DNA from: Streptomyces sp. NRRL WC-3742
GTDB taxonomy: Bacteria > Actinomycetota > Actinomycetes > Streptomycetales > Streptomycetaceae
Length of the DNA: 64,000 nucleotides
Direction: 5' to 3'
Assembly (NCBI RefSeq): GCF_000720635.1
Contig: NZ_JOCF01000001.1
Coordinates: forward strand, 218,653 to 282,652
Position numbers and translations under genes: made by a program
Notes under the pieces: generated by a model
The model's database searches: none
What the model saw: only the letters and a program-made list of their open reading frames with translations
What the model was told of the DNA's origin: nothing
Shown: piece after piece, positions 51,939 to 61,422 of the stretch
How the letters are laid out: each line of letters begins with the position of its first letter
Position numbering within the stretch: the first letter of the stretch is position 1

Positions 51939-52835
51939 GTGGCACCAGCAGAAACGTCCAAGAAGAAGGCCAAGGCGAAGCCCGAAGCCTCCCCCGCCCC
52001 CGTCGACCTCGCGATGCCGACCCTGCGCCGCGAGATCCCGCGCGACGAGGTCCCGCTCGACTTCCCCCGCGCCTGGATCGAGTTCGCCGACCCGGAGGAC
52101 GCCGAGCAGGTCTTCCGCTGCGACCTGACCTGGCTGACCTCCCGCTGGTCCTGCGTCTTCGGCCAGGGCTGCCACGGCATCCGCGAGGGCCGCGGCGCCT
52201 CGGACGGCTGCTGCACGCTGGGCGCGCACTACTCGGACGAGGACGACGAGAAGCGCGTCATGAAGCACGCGAAGCGCCTGACGCCCGAGCTGTGGGAGAA
52301 CCACCCGCACGGCACGGACGCCAAGGGCAGGCTGGTCGCGGACGGCGGCGTCACCATGCTGGACGAGGACGGCGACCGCCAGACCCGCCGCGTCAACGGC
52401 GCCTGCATCTTCGTGAACAGCCCCGGCTTCGCGGGCGGCGCCGGCTGCGCCCTGCACGCGCTGGCGCTCAAGGAGGGCCACGAGCCGCTGGAGTTCAAGC
52501 CGGACGTCTGCTGGCAGCTGCCGATCCGCCGCACCTACGACTGGATCGACCGCCCCGACGACACCCGCTACCTCCAGGTCTCGATCGGCGAGTACGACCG
52601 CCGCGGCTGGGGCCCGGGCGGCCACGACCTGCACTGGTGGTGCACGGGCGCCCCGGCCGCGCACCAGGGTGCCGAGCCGGTGTACGTCAGCTACCGCCCG
52701 GAGCTCACCGAGCTGATGGGCAAGGCGGCGTACGACGTGCTGGCCGGCCTGTGCGAGGAGCGGATCGCCACCAAGGGCGACCGCAAGGTGGCGCCGCACC
52801 CGGCGGACCCGGTCAAGCCGAAGAAGAAGCCCTGA
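51939..52835 (+). CDS. Cysteine-rich conserved actinobacterial protein
   Basis: Function unknown. The 298-residue cytoplasmic protein has a Lys/Ala/Pro-rich head and then 11 cysteines in conserved-looking contexts: [73 protein letters not shown] and WWCTGAP. The spacing recalls YkgJ/DUF3109-type metal-binding proteins. GTG 51939 lies 7 nt after TACCCT (51927-51932), so the mRNA is probably leaderless. Confidence 0.78.
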   Translation: MAPAETSKKKAKAKPEASPAPVDLAMPTLRREIPRDEVPLDFPRAWIEFADPEDAEQVFRCDLTWLTSRWSCVFGQGCHGIREGRGASDGCCTLGAHYSDEDDEKRVMKHAKRLTPELWENHPHGTDAKGRLVADGGVTMLDEDGDRQTRRVNGACIFVNSPGFAGGAGCALHALALKEGHEPLEFKPDVCWQLPIRRTYDWIDRPDDTRYLQVSIGEYDRRGWGPGGHDLHWWCTGAPAAHQGAEPVYVSYRPELTELMGKAAYDVLAGLCEERIATKGDRKVAPHPADPVKPKKKP

Positions 52836-52850
52836 CCCCTGAAAGCCCGG

Positions 52851-52890
52851 GCCCTGGAGCCCTGGAGCCCCGAGGGCCTGAGGGCCTGAG
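52851..52890. repeat. Five tandem 8-bp repeats between convergent stop codons
   Basis: GCCCTGGA, GCCCTGGA, GCCCCGAG, GGCCTGAG, GGCCTGAG lie head-to-tail and end 2 bp before the nuoD stop codon. The two halves are partly complementary (GGCCC with GGGCC), so the array may also fold as a weak terminator for both genes. Confidence 0.75.
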
Positions 52891-52892
52891 CC

Positions 52893-54062
52893 CTACTTGT
52901 CGATGTCCCCGACGACGAAGAACATCGACCCCAGGATCGCCACCATGTCCGCCACCAGCGTCCCGGGCAGCAGCTCGGTCAGCGCCTGGACGTTGTTGAA
53001 GGACGCCGAGCGCAGCTTGAGGCGCCAGGGCGTCTTGTCGCCGCGTGAGACCAGGTAGTACCCGTTGATCCCGAGCGGGTTCTCCGTCCAGGTGTAGGTG
53101 CTGCCCTCGGGTGCCTTGAGCACCTTGGGCAGCCGCTGGTTGACGGGCCCGGGCGCCAGGGTGGCGAGCTTGTCCAGGCAGGCGTCGGCGAGGTCCAGGG
53201 AGTTGTGGGCCTGCTCCAGGAGGCACTCGAAGCGGGCGAGGCAGTCGCCCTCCTCGCGGGTGACCACGGTGAGCACCTGCCGCAGTTCCTCGCTGCCGTA
53301 GGCGAGGTACGGCTCGTCGCGGCGCAGGTCGAGGTCGAGCCCGCTGGCCCGGGCAATGGGCCCGCTGACGCCGTACGCCTGGGCCTGCGCGGCGGTGAGG
53401 ACGCCGACGCCGGCCGTACGGGCACGGAAGATGTCGTTGCCGAGGACGAGGTCCTCGAAGACGGGCAGCTGCGAGCGGACGACGCCGACGGCGGTGCGGA
53501 CGCGGCCGAGCCAGCCGGCGGGCAGGTCCTCCTTGAGGCCGCCGACGCGGTTGAACATGTAGTGCATCCGCCCGCCGGACGCCTCCTCCAGCACGTGCTG
53601 GAGGTCCTCGCGGCCGTTGAAGGCGTGGAAGACGGGGGTGATGCCGCCGAGTTCCAGCGGGTAGGAGCCGAGGAACATCAGGTGGTTGAGCACCCGGTTG
53701 AGCTCGGCGAGCAGGGTGCGGATCCACACCGCCCGCTCGGGGACCTCCATGCCGAGCATCCGCTCGACGCCGAGGACGACGCCCAGCTCGTTGGAGAAGG
53801 CGGAGAGCCAGTCGTGCCGGTTGGCCAGCATGATGATCTGCCGGTAGTCACGGGCCTCGAACAGCTTCTCCGCGCCCCGGTGCATGTAGCCGATCACCGG
53901 CTCGGCGGTGACGATCCGCTCGCCGTCCAGCAGCAGGCGCAGCCGCAGCACGCCGTGCGTGGCGGGGTGCTGCGGGCCGATGTTGAGCACCATGTCGGTG
54001 GTGCCCGCCGCGCCGGTGAAGTTCTCGGCTCCCGCTCCGATGCCGACCGTGGTCTCCCTCAT
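52893..54062 (-). CDS. nuoD: Orphan NADH-quinone oxidoreductase subunit D (49-kDa subunit homologue)
   Basis: The 389-residue protein is a complete NuoD/49-kDa-type subunit: [50 protein letters not shown], and the quinone-site histidine region HPATHG. No other complex I subunit is nearby, so it is a second, stand-alone copy. ATG 54062 overlaps the stop of the preceding methyltransferase gene (ATGA); ATG 54080 is an alternative. It could replace the main NuoD or act with it under special conditions; this is inference. Confidence 0.88.
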   Translation of the reverse strand: MRETTVGIGAGAENFTGAAGTTDMVLNIGPQHPATHGVLRLRLLLDGERIVTAEPVIGYMHRGAEKLFEARDYRQIIMLANRHDWLSAFSNELGVVLGVERMLGMEVPERAVWIRTLLAELNRVLNHLMFLGSYPLELGGITPVFHAFNGREDLQHVLEEASGGRMHYMFNRVGGLKEDLPAGWLGRVRTAVGVVRSQLPVFEDLVLGNDIFRARTAGVGVLTAAQAQAYGVSGPIARASGLDLDLRRDEPYLAYGSEELRQVLTVVTREEGDCLARFECLLEQAHNSLDLADACLDKLATLAPGPVNQRLPKVLKAPEGSTYTWTENPLGINGYYLVSRGDKTPWRLKLRSASFNNVQALTELLPGTLVADMVAILGSMFFVVGDIDK

Positions 54063-55075
54063 GACCCCAGAGTCTGCCATCCCACGAGGGTCTCCAAGCC
54101 CCTAGGTACCGGCATGCGGACGGCCTGCAGCAGCCACCCGAAGCCGCCGAGCCCGCCCGGGTCGGTGAGCTCGGCCCCCTCCCCGGCGCCGCTGAGCGCC
54201 CGCAGGTACCCGGCCGGGTCGGTGGAGGCGAGCGCGAGCGGCGGCCGCCCGCCGCTGACCCCGAGCGCGCGCAGGGCTTCGCGCTGCGTCGTCCACAGGC
54301 TGTGGAGACCGGGGACGGCGATCGCGTCCAGGGCCACGTGGGCGGTCACGTCGCGGGAGCCGTCCGGTACGGGCGCCACCTCGCGCCCGCCCTGGAATCC
54401 GGCGAGCGTCCCGAACGGCGGCCGCCGCCCGGACGTGTGCCCGTAGTCGACGGCGACGGCCAGGCCCCGCTCCAGCCCGGCGACGGCCCGTGCCCAGGCG
54501 GCGTCGCGGGGGCCGCCGAACTCCACCCGGTCCCCGGGGTGTTCGACGGGCCACCAGCGGGCGGCCCAGGCCGCGTCCGCCGCCGGGACGGGCTCGCCGA
54601 GCCGCTCCTCGCCGGTCCCGGTCTCCACCTCCACGTAGCGCAGCACCCCGGCGTCGTCCACCTCCCCGACGTCCAGCGGCACGTTGTCCAGCCACTCGTT
54701 GGCGAACAGCAGCCCGGTGACGCCGCGCGGCACCTCGCTCGTCCACAGGGCTGTGGACGACAAACCGGCCGGGCGCCCGGCGATCTCCACGCCGTACGGG
54801 CGCAGCCGCTCCCCCACCTCGGCGGGCAGTTCGGCCAGGACCCCGGTGAGCAGTTCCCCGCGCCCGGCCCCGACGTCGACCAGGGCCAGCTCCTCCGGGC
54901 GGTCGAGGGCCGCGTCAACCTCCAGCAGCAGCCGGGCCACCGCACGGGCGAACCTCGGCGAGGCGTGCACCGAGGTGCGGAAGTGCCCGGCGGGGCCCTC
55001 GGGCCTGCGGTAGAAACCGCCCTCGGGGTCGTACAGCGCCTTCTCCACGGCGGGCGCCCACCGCATCCACGTCAT
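54059..55075 (-). CDS. MidA/NDUFAF7-type SAM-dependent methyltransferase
   Basis: The 338-residue protein has the family layout: an N-terminal [17 protein letters not shown], then [19 protein letters not shown], the SAM motif [21 protein letters not shown] (in parts) and the DUF185 core [15 protein letters not shown]. Mitochondrial NDUFAF7, its relative, dimethylates one arginine of the 49-kDa subunit of complex I. The coupled downstream gene here is exactly a 49-kDa-subunit homologue. Its bacterial relatives are poorly characterised, so the substrate is an inference from context. Confidence 0.85.
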   Translation of the reverse strand: MTWMRWAPAVEKALYDPEGGFYRRPEGPAGHFRTSVHASPRFARAVARLLLEVDAALDRPEELALVDVGAGRGELLTGVLAELPAEVGERLRPYGVEIAGRPAGLSSTALWTSEVPRGVTGLLFANEWLDNVPLDVGEVDDAGVLRYVEVETGTGEERLGEPVPAADAAWAARWWPVEHPGDRVEFGGPRDAAWARAVAGLERGLAVAVDYGHTSGRRPPFGTLAGFQGGREVAPVPDGSRDVTAHVALDAIAVPGLHSLWTTQREALRALGVSGGRPPLALASTDPAGYLRALSGAGEGAELTDPGGLGGFGWLLQAVRMPVPRGLETLVGWQTLGS

Positions 55076-55205
55076 GGAGGGGGACGCTACCGGCCGCGTG
55101 CCGGTGTCCCTCCCCCGGCACAGGGACGTCTCCGACCTACGGAGTAGGGACGTATCGCCCTATCGGCGGACCTTCGCACCACACCCGACTGCCTACGCTG
55201 GACAC

Positions 55206-56432
55206 GTGCATCGACTCAACGCCTGGCTCCGCCGACACCCCATGGTGGTCGACTCCGTATGGGCGTCGGTCGTGCTCTTCTTCGGCCTCCTGCCGAACAA
55301 CGCCTCCGACCAGGGCTGGCGATTCGACGCCCAGATCCTGGTCGCGCTGCTGCTGCCCGCGCTGATGGTCTTCCGGCGGCGCTTCCCGGACGTCACGGTG
55401 GCCGGCGCCACCGGCATCGCGCTCGGCCAGATCGCCGCCAACATCGATCCCGCCGCCTCCTCCCTCGCCTACCTCGTGTTCGCCTACACCGGCGCCGCCT
55501 TCGGCCAGAAGTGGACGTCCCGGCTGGCGCTGGTCGCCGGGGCGAGCGCCGGACCGCTGGTCTACTGGCGGATGCACCCGGTCAAGACGACGATCGACGC
55601 CGCGGGCGACGCGCACACCCGCTCGTACAACCTGGGCGAAGCGGCGCTGATCATGCTGCTGATGAGCACCCCGTTCATCCTGTGCTGGGCGTGGGGTCGG
55701 CTGACGCGGGTCCGTCGCGCGTACCTGACCGAGCTCGAGGACCGCGCCGCCCGCCTCGAACGCGAACGCGATGCCCAGGCCAAGGTCGCCGTCGCCGCCG
55801 AACGCGCCCGCATCGCCCGCGAACTCCACGACGTCGTCGCCCACAACGTCTCCGTCATGATCGTCCAGGCCGACGGCGCCGCCTACGTCCTCGACAACAA
55901 CCCCCACCAGGCCAAACAGGCCCTCACCACCATCGCCACCACCGGCCGACAGGCCCTCGTCGAGATGCGCCGCCTCCTCGGCGTCCTGCGCACCAGCGAC
56001 ACCACCGACGACTACGTCCCCCAGCCCGGCGTCGAGGAACTCCCCGAACTCCTCGACCAGGTCCGCACCGCGGGACTCCACGTCGACTACACCACCACCG
56101 GAGCCCCCAAGGACCTCCCCCGCGGCGTCGAACTCACCGTCTACCGCATCGTCCAGGAAGCCCTCACCAACGTCCGCAAACACGGCGGACCCCACGCCCA
56201 CGCCCACGTCACCGTCGACTACGGCGACCGCGAACTCGCCGTCCAGATCGAGGACGACGGCCGCGGCACCACCACCGAGCACCTCGCCGCCGGCGGCACC
56301 GACGGCCAGGGCCACGGCCTCATCGGCATGCGCGAACGCGTCGGCATGATCAACGGCAACCTCGACATCGGCCCCCGCCCCGGCGGAGGCTTCCGCATCC
56401 GCGCCACACTCCCCCTCAAGACCGCGCACTGA
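55206..56432 (+). CDS. DesK-like sensor histidine kinase
   Basis: The 408-residue sensor has an N-terminal membrane domain (about residues 12-175, five to six segments) and a coiled coil (ELEDRAARLERERDAQAKV). The HisKA_3 box RIARELHDVVAHN (phospho-accepting His208) and an HATPase domain (EALTNVRKHGG, QIEDDGRGTT, GLIGMRERVGM) follow. GTG 55206 lies 7 nt after TACGCT (55194-55199), so it is probably leaderless. Codon use changes sharply near 55735. The partner regulator follows 29 bp downstream. Confidence 0.92.
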   Translation: MHRLNAWLRRHPMVVDSVWASVVLFFGLLPNNASDQGWRFDAQILVALLLPALMVFRRRFPDVTVAGATGIALGQIAANIDPAASSLAYLVFAYTGAAFGQKWTSRLALVAGASAGPLVYWRMHPVKTTIDAAGDAHTRSYNLGEAALIMLLMSTPFILCWAWGRLTRVRRAYLTELEDRAARLERERDAQAKVAVAAERARIARELHDVVAHNVSVMIVQADGAAYVLDNNPHQAKQALTTIATTGRQALVEMRRLLGVLRTSDTTDDYVPQPGVEELPELLDQVRTAGLHVDYTTTGAPKDLPRGVELTVYRIVQEALTNVRKHGGPHAHAHVTVDYGDRELAVQIEDDGRGTTTEHLAAGGTDGQGHGLIGMRERVGMINGNLDIGPRPGGGFRIRATLPLKTAH

Positions 56433-56461
56433 CCGCCGCGCCGACGCCCTAGGAGCCACCT

Positions 56462-57151
56462 TTGACCATCCGCGTGATGCTCGTCGACGACCAGGAGCTG
56501 CTGCGCACCGGCTTCCGGATGATCCTCCAGTCACAGGGCGACATCGAGATCGCCGCCGAGGCCGGTGACGGCGCACAGGCGCTGGAGCGGCTGCGGCACA
56601 CACCGGTCGACGTGATCCTGATGGACGTCCGGATGCCGCGCCTGGACGGGGTCCAGGCGACCCGCCGGATCTGCCTGGCCGAGGACGGCAGCCCGCTGCC
56701 CAACGCCCCGCGGGTGCTGATCCTCACCACCTTCGACCTGGACGAGTACGCCTTCGCCGCGCTCAAGGCCGGCGCCAGCGGCTTCCTGCTCAAGGACGTC
56801 CCGCCGACGGAGCTGGTGGCCGCGATCCGCGCCGTGCACGGCGGGGACGCCGTGGTCGCCCCGACCACCACCCGCCGCATGATCGACCGCTTCGCCGAGG
56901 TGCTGCCCACCCCGAGCACCGCACCCGGCTCCGACGTGATCGCCCCGCTGACCGAGCGCGAGCGGGAGGTGTTCCTGCTGGTCGCCCAGGGCCTGTCGAA
57001 CGGCGAGATCGCGGCCCGGCTGGTGCTCTCCGAGGCCACCGTGAAGACCCACGTCGGCCGCATCCTGGCCAAGCTCGACCTGCGCGACCGCGTCCAGGCC
57101 GTGGTGCTGGCCTACGAGGCGGGGCTGATCCGGGCCGGGGCCACGGACTGA
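56462..57151 (+). CDS. NarL/LuxR-family response regulator
   Basis: The 229-residue regulator has the receiver MTIRVMLVDDQELLRTGFRM with phospho-acceptor Asp55 (ILMDVRMPRLDG) and the LuxR-type helix-turn-helix LTEREREVFLLVAQGLSNGEIA near the C-terminus. The start is TTG 56462: AGGAG lies about 7 nt upstream, and the next ATG would cut into the first beta-strand. Targets unknown. It is the cognate regulator of the preceding kinase. Confidence 0.93.
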   Translation: MTIRVMLVDDQELLRTGFRMILQSQGDIEIAAEAGDGAQALERLRHTPVDVILMDVRMPRLDGVQATRRICLAEDGSPLPNAPRVLILTTFDLDEYAFAALKAGASGFLLKDVPPTELVAAIRAVHGGDAVVAPTTTRRMIDRFAEVLPTPSTAPGSDVIAPLTEREREVFLLVAQGLSNGEIAARLVLSEATVKTHVGRILAKLDLRDRVQAVVLAYEAGLIRAGATD

Positions 57152-57228
57152 CGCCCCCGTAGACTGGTGCGGTACGTCCGGTACCCGCAGGTGGACCGGA
57201 ACGGATTCACGGCAAATAAGGGTGGCGC

Positions 57229-58143
57229 GTGAGCACCTACGACGACCCGAGCGACCCCGGCAACCGGCCGGCCCGCCTCGCGGTGGGCGTGGTCGGCACC
57301 GGCCGGGTGGGCCCCGCGCTGGGCGCCGCGCTGCAGTTGGCCGGGCACACCGTGGTCGCCGCGTCCGGGGTGTCCGCCACCTCCCGCCGCCGCGCCGAGG
57401 CGCTGCTGCCGGGCGTGCGGATCGTCACCCCGCCGCAGGTCATGGCCGCCGCCGACCTCGTCCTGCTGACCGTCCCCGACGACGCGCTGGCCGACCTGGT
57501 CGCCGGGCTCGCCGCCACCGGAGCCGTACGGCCCGGCCAGCTGCTGGTGCACACCTCCGGCGCGCACGGCGTCGCCGTCCTGGAGCCCGCCACCCGGGCC
57601 GGGGCGCTGCCGCTGGCCCTGCACCCGGCGATGACCTTCACCGGCACCTCCGTCGACCTGGCCCGGCTGGCCGGCTGCCCGTTCGGCGTGACCGCCCCCG
57701 AGGAGCTGCGGCCGGTCGCCGAGGCGCTCGTCGTGGAGATGGGCGGCGAGCCGGAGTGGGTGCCGGAGGACGTCCGCCCGCTCTACCACACGGCCCTCGC
57801 ACACGGCGCGAACCACCTGGTCACCCTGGTCGCACAGGCGATGGAGCTGCTGCGCACCGCCGGGGTCGCCGAGCCCGGCCGGATGCTCGGCCCGCTGCTC
57901 GGCGCGGCCCTGGACAACAGCCTGCGCTCCGGCGACGCGGCCCTCACCGGCCCCGTCGCGCGGGGCGACGCGGGCACCGTACGGCGCCATCTGGCGCAGC
58001 TCAGTACGGTGTCCCCCGACATCCCGGCCGCGTACCGGGCGATGGCCCGCGCCACCGCCCAGCGGGCGGTGGCGAACGGGACTCTTCCGGCCGACGCTGC
58101 AGCCGCTGTGCTCGACGCGCTCAACGAGGAGACGCGCTGGTGA
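57229..58143 (+). CDS. Rossmann-like / DUF2520 domain protein
   Basis: The 304-residue protein has an N-terminal NAD(P)-binding fold (AVGVVGTGRVGPALGAALQL) and a DUF2520 domain (LHPAMTFTGTSVDLARL, YHTALAHGANHLVTL, LDNSLRSGDAALTGPVARGD). Its consistent position before panC suggests a link to pantothenate synthesis, possibly ketopantoate reduction, but this is unproven. GTG 57229 follows AAGGGTGG. TAGACT (57161-57166) is a likely -10. Confidence 0.87.
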   Translation: MSTYDDPSDPGNRPARLAVGVVGTGRVGPALGAALQLAGHTVVAASGVSATSRRRAEALLPGVRIVTPPQVMAAADLVLLTVPDDALADLVAGLAATGAVRPGQLLVHTSGAHGVAVLEPATRAGALPLALHPAMTFTGTSVDLARLAGCPFGVTAPEELRPVAEALVVEMGGEPEWVPEDVRPLYHTALAHGANHLVTLVAQAMELLRTAGVAEPGRMLGPLLGAALDNSLRSGDAALTGPVARGDAGTVRRHLAQLSTVSPDIPAAYRAMARATAQRAVANGTLPADAAAAVLDALNEETRW

Positions 58144-58148
58144 CTCCT

Positions 58149-58193
58149 CCCCGGCCCTAGACCGGGGCTTCTCACTCGGCCGCCGAAGCGGCC
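58149..58193. terminator. Two small hairpins before panC
   Basis: CCCCGG/CCGGGG (58149-58167) and GGCCGC/GCGGCC with a CGAA loop (58178-58193) lie between the DUF2520 gene and panC. They may attenuate or terminate the first gene. The run up to panC (58294) holds nothing else visible except GGAG before the start. Confidence 0.5.
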
Positions 58194-58292
58194 TCATGAC
58201 GGACAAGCCCTGCCCGGCGCGTTACCGCACGGGACGGAACGTAACAAGGCGGCGGAGAATTGCGCAGCCGATCGGAACGAAGGAGCGCAGGA

Positions 58293-59198
58293 ATGGCGGG
58301 CAAGACCCAGCGAAGCAAGCCCCACCGGGCGCCGAAGGTCCACCGGGCCGTCGTCACCCGAACCGTGGACGAATTCGAGGCCGCGTTCTGGCCCGACGAG
58401 CGGCCGGTGGACAACGCCGTCGTGATGACCATGGGCGCGCTGCACGAGGGCCACGGCGCGCTGATCCGCGCCGCCCGCAAGCAGGTCGGCCCGGAGGGCC
58501 GCGTCGCGGTGACGGTCTTCGTCAACCCGCTGCAGTTCGGCGCCGGCGAGGACCTGGAGCGCTACCCGCGCACCCTCGACGAGGACGTGAAGCTGGCCGA
58601 GGAGCACGGCGCCGACGTGGTCTTCGCCCCGTCCGTCGACGAGGTCTACCCCAACGGCGAGCCGCAGGTGCGCCTGACCGCCGGCCCGATGGGCGAGCGC
58701 TACGAGGGCGCCACCCGCCCCGGCCACTTCGACGGGGTGCTCACCGTCGTGGCGAAGCTGCTGCACATCACGGACCCGGACTACGCCTTCTTCGGCGAGA
58801 AGGACGCCCAGCAGCTGGCGATCATCCAGCGGATGGTGGCCGACCTGGACTTCGACGTGGAGATCGTCGGCGTGCCGACCGTCCGCGAGGAGGACGGGCT
58901 GGCCCGCTCCTCGCGCAACCGCTACCTCTCGGAGGAGGAGCGCGCCCGCGCCCTCGCCCTCTCCAAGGCCCTGTTCGCCGGCCGGGACGTCGCCGCCCAG
59001 GGCCCGAAGGCCGTGCGCGAAGCCGCCGCGGCCGCTCTCGACACCGCCGACGGTGTCGACCTCGACTACCTCGCCCTGATCGACCCGCACGACTTCACCG
59101 AGGCGGCGGACGACTTCCAGGGCGAGGCGGTGCTGGCCGTCGCCGCGAGGGTGGGCTCGACCCGCCTGATCGACAACGTCCACGTCATCTGCCGCTAG
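58293..59198 (+). CDS. panC: Pantothenate synthetase
   Basis: The 301-residue enzyme condenses pantoate and beta-alanine with ATP. Motifs: [18 protein letters not shown] (HxGH), [21 protein letters not shown] (in parts), [17 protein letters not shown] and [20 protein letters not shown] 58293 follows GGAG by 8 nt; upstream in-frame sequence is basic shadow. It is followed by panD, so pantothenate synthesis is grouped here. Confidence 0.95.
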   Translation: MAGKTQRSKPHRAPKVHRAVVTRTVDEFEAAFWPDERPVDNAVVMTMGALHEGHGALIRAARKQVGPEGRVAVTVFVNPLQFGAGEDLERYPRTLDEDVKLAEEHGADVVFAPSVDEVYPNGEPQVRLTAGPMGERYEGATRPGHFDGVLTVVAKLLHITDPDYAFFGEKDAQQLAIIQRMVADLDFDVEIVGVPTVREEDGLARSSRNRYLSEEERARALALSKALFAGRDVAAQGPKAVREAAAAALDTADGVDLDYLALIDPHDFTEAADDFQGEAVLAVAARVGSTRLIDNVHVICR

Positions 59199-59279
59199 GC
59201 GGATGGGCACCAAGCACGGAATCGTTCGGCAGTAGCTCTTCATCTCTCAGGCATGCACTCACAGGAGGCGTGACCCGCA

Positions 59280-59741
59280 ATGCTCCGCACCATGCTCAAG
59301 TCCAAGATCCACCGGGCCACCGTGACCCAGGCCGACCTGCACTACGTCGGCTCCGTCACGGTGGACGAGGACCTCCTCGACGCCGCCGACCTGCTCCCCG
59401 GCGAGCTGGTCCACATCGTCGACATCAACAACGGCGCCCGGCTGGAGACGTACACCATCGCCGGCCCCCGCGGCACCGGCGTGATCGGCATCAACGGCGC
59501 CGCCGCCCGCCTGGTCCACCCCGGCGACCTCGTCATACTCATCGCCTACGGGCAGATGGACACGGCCGAGGCGAAGGGCTACCAGCCGAAGGTGGTCTTC
59601 GTGGACGGGGACAACCGGATCACCGGCTTCGGTGGCGACCCCGCCGAGGCCCCGGAGGGCAGCGGACTGCTGCGCGGGGACGCGGCGTACCGTGGCGAGG
59701 AAGGCGCGGCCACCTCGGCCACGCGCCGAAGGAGCCACTGA
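59280..59741 (+). CDS. panD: Aspartate 1-decarboxylase
   Basis: A pyruvoyl enzyme making beta-alanine for PanC. The 153 residues include the self-cleavage site [12 protein letters not shown] (Gly24-Ser25), the active lysine in [12 protein letters not shown], and [13 protein letters not shown]. The C-terminus is extended by about 20 residues of Gly/Ala/Arg-rich sequence beyond the usual ~130. GGAGG precedes the ATG. Confidence 0.95.
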   Translation: MLRTMLKSKIHRATVTQADLHYVGSVTVDEDLLDAADLLPGELVHIVDINNGARLETYTIAGPRGTGVIGINGAAARLVHPGDLVILIAYGQMDTAEAKGYQPKVVFVDGDNRITGFGGDPAEAPEGSGLLRGDAAYRGEEGAATSATRRRSH

Positions 59742-59744
59742 GCC

Positions 59745-61418
59745 ATGTCCGTCACGCATCGCCTCACCGCCCCGGCCCCGGGCTGGACCGCCACCACCGA
59801 CGTGGTCGTGGTCGGCTCCGGCGTCGCCGGTCTCACCGTAGCCCTCAACGTCCGCAAGGCCGGCCTGCGGGCCATGGTGGTCACCAAGGCGGTACTGGAC
59901 GAGGGTTCCACCCGCTGGGCCCAGGGCGGTATAGCCGCGGCCCTCGGCGAGGGGGACACCCCCGAACAGCACCTGGTCGACACCCTGGTGGCCGGTGCCG
60001 GGGTCTGCGACGAGGAGGCCGTACGCACCCTCGTGACCGAGGGCCCGGACTCCGTGCGCCGGCTGATCGCGGTGGGCGCCGACTTCGACCGCGACGAGGC
60101 CGGCGAGATCCTGCTCACCCGCGAGGGCGGCCACCACCGCCACCGGATCGTGCACGCGGGCGGGGACGCCACCGGCGCCGAGGTCTCCCGCGCGCTGGTC
60201 GCCGCCGTCCTCAACGACCCGGACCTCGAACTGATCGAGCACGCCCTGGTCCTGGACCTGCTGACCGACGCCGAGGGCCACGCCGCCGGCCTCACCCTGC
60301 ACGTCATGGGCGAGGGCACCCGCGACGGCGTCGGCGCCGTCCGGGCCCGCGCGGTGGTGCTCGCCACCGGCGGCCTGGGCCAGGTCTTCTCCGCCACCAC
60401 CAACCCGGCCGTCTCCACCGGCGACGGCGTGGCCCTGGCCCTGCGGGCCGGCGCCACCGCCACCGACCTGGAGTTCGTCCAGTTCCACCCGACCGTGCTG
60501 TGGCTCGGCCCGGACGCCCGGGGCCAGCAGCCGCTGGTCTCCGAGGCCGTGCGCGGCGAGGGCGCCCACCTGGTGGACGCGGACGGCGTGCGGTTCATGG
60601 TCGGACAGCACGAGCTGGCCGAACTGGCCCCGCGCGACATCGTCGCCAAGGCGATCACCCGGCGCATGCAGGAGAAGGGCGCCGACCACATGTACCTGGA
60701 CGGGCGGCACTTCGGCGCCGAGATGTGGGAGCAGCGCTTCCCGACCATCCTGGCCTCCTGCCGCTCGCACGGCATCGACCCGGTCACCGAGCCGATCCCA
60801 ATCGCCCCGGCCGCACACCACGCCGCCGGCGGCGTCCGCACCGACCGGCACGGCCGCACCACCGTCCCGGGCCTGTACGCCTGCGGCGAGGTCGCCTGCA
60901 CCGGGGTGCACGGCGCCAACCGGCTGGCCTCCAACTCCCTGCTGGAGGGCCTGGTCTTCGCCGAGCGGATCGCCGCCGACCTGGCCGCGCGGCACGCGGC
61001 GGGCGAGCTGCCCGAACGCACCGTGGACGTGGCCGCCGCGCAGGCCGCCCGCGCCGTGCCGCTGCCGGCCTCCGAGGCCCGCGCCGAGATCCAGCGGCTG
61101 ATGTCCCGCGGGGCGGGCGTGCTGCGCTCGGCCGGCTCGCTGGCCGAGGCCGCGGCCGGGCTCGGGCTGCTCACCGAGCAGGCGTACGCGCACGTGGCCG
61201 AGGAGAAGCCGGCCGACCCCCGGGTGGAGACCTGGGAGGCCGCCAACCTGCTGCTGGTGGGCACCGCCCTGGTCGCGGCGGCCGCGCAGCGCGCGGAGAC
61301 CCGCGGCGGCCACTGGCGCGAGGACTTCCCCGAGCGCGACGACGCCCACTGGCGGCGCCACCTGATCACCACTCTGGCCGCCTCCGGCGACCCCGTCAGC
61401 ACCCCTGAGGAGCAGTAG
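59745..61418 (+). CDS. nadB: L-aspartate oxidase
   Basis: The 557-residue flavoenzyme oxidises aspartate to iminoaspartate for quinolinate. Motifs: VVVGSGVAGLTVALNVRKAG (FAD), the flavin-contact GSTRWAQGGIAAAL, EFVQFHPTVL and GEVACTGVHGANRLASNSLLEG (in parts). A distinct C-terminal helical domain follows. It starts 4 nt after panD, which also consumes aspartate. No nadA is in this window. Confidence 0.95.
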   Translation: MSVTHRLTAPAPGWTATTDVVVVGSGVAGLTVALNVRKAGLRAMVVTKAVLDEGSTRWAQGGIAAALGEGDTPEQHLVDTLVAGAGVCDEEAVRTLVTEGPDSVRRLIAVGADFDRDEAGEILLTREGGHHRHRIVHAGGDATGAEVSRALVAAVLNDPDLELIEHALVLDLLTDAEGHAAGLTLHVMGEGTRDGVGAVRARAVVLATGGLGQVFSATTNPAVSTGDGVALALRAGATATDLEFVQFHPTVLWLGPDARGQQPLVSEAVRGEGAHLVDADGVRFMVGQHELAELAPRDIVAKAITRRMQEKGADHMYLDGRHFGAEMWEQRFPTILASCRSHGIDPVTEPIPIAPAAHHAAGGVRTDRHGRTTVPGLYACGEVACTGVHGANRLASNSLLEGLVFAERIAADLAARHAAGELPERTVDVAAAQAARAVPLPASEARAEIQRLMSRGAGVLRSAGSLAEAAAGLGLLTEQAYAHVAEEKPADPRVETWEAANLLLVGTALVAAAAQRAETRGGHWREDFPERDDAHWRRHLITTLAASGDPVSTPEEQ

Positions 61419-61422
61419 AACC

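Noticed and set aside
58196..61408. Open frame of 1070 codons on the plus strand over panC, panD and nadB
   Set aside because: Same strand but a different frame from three bona fide genes; Arg/Pro/Gly-rich with no domain. The equally long antisense frame at 59259-61424 is rejected likewise.
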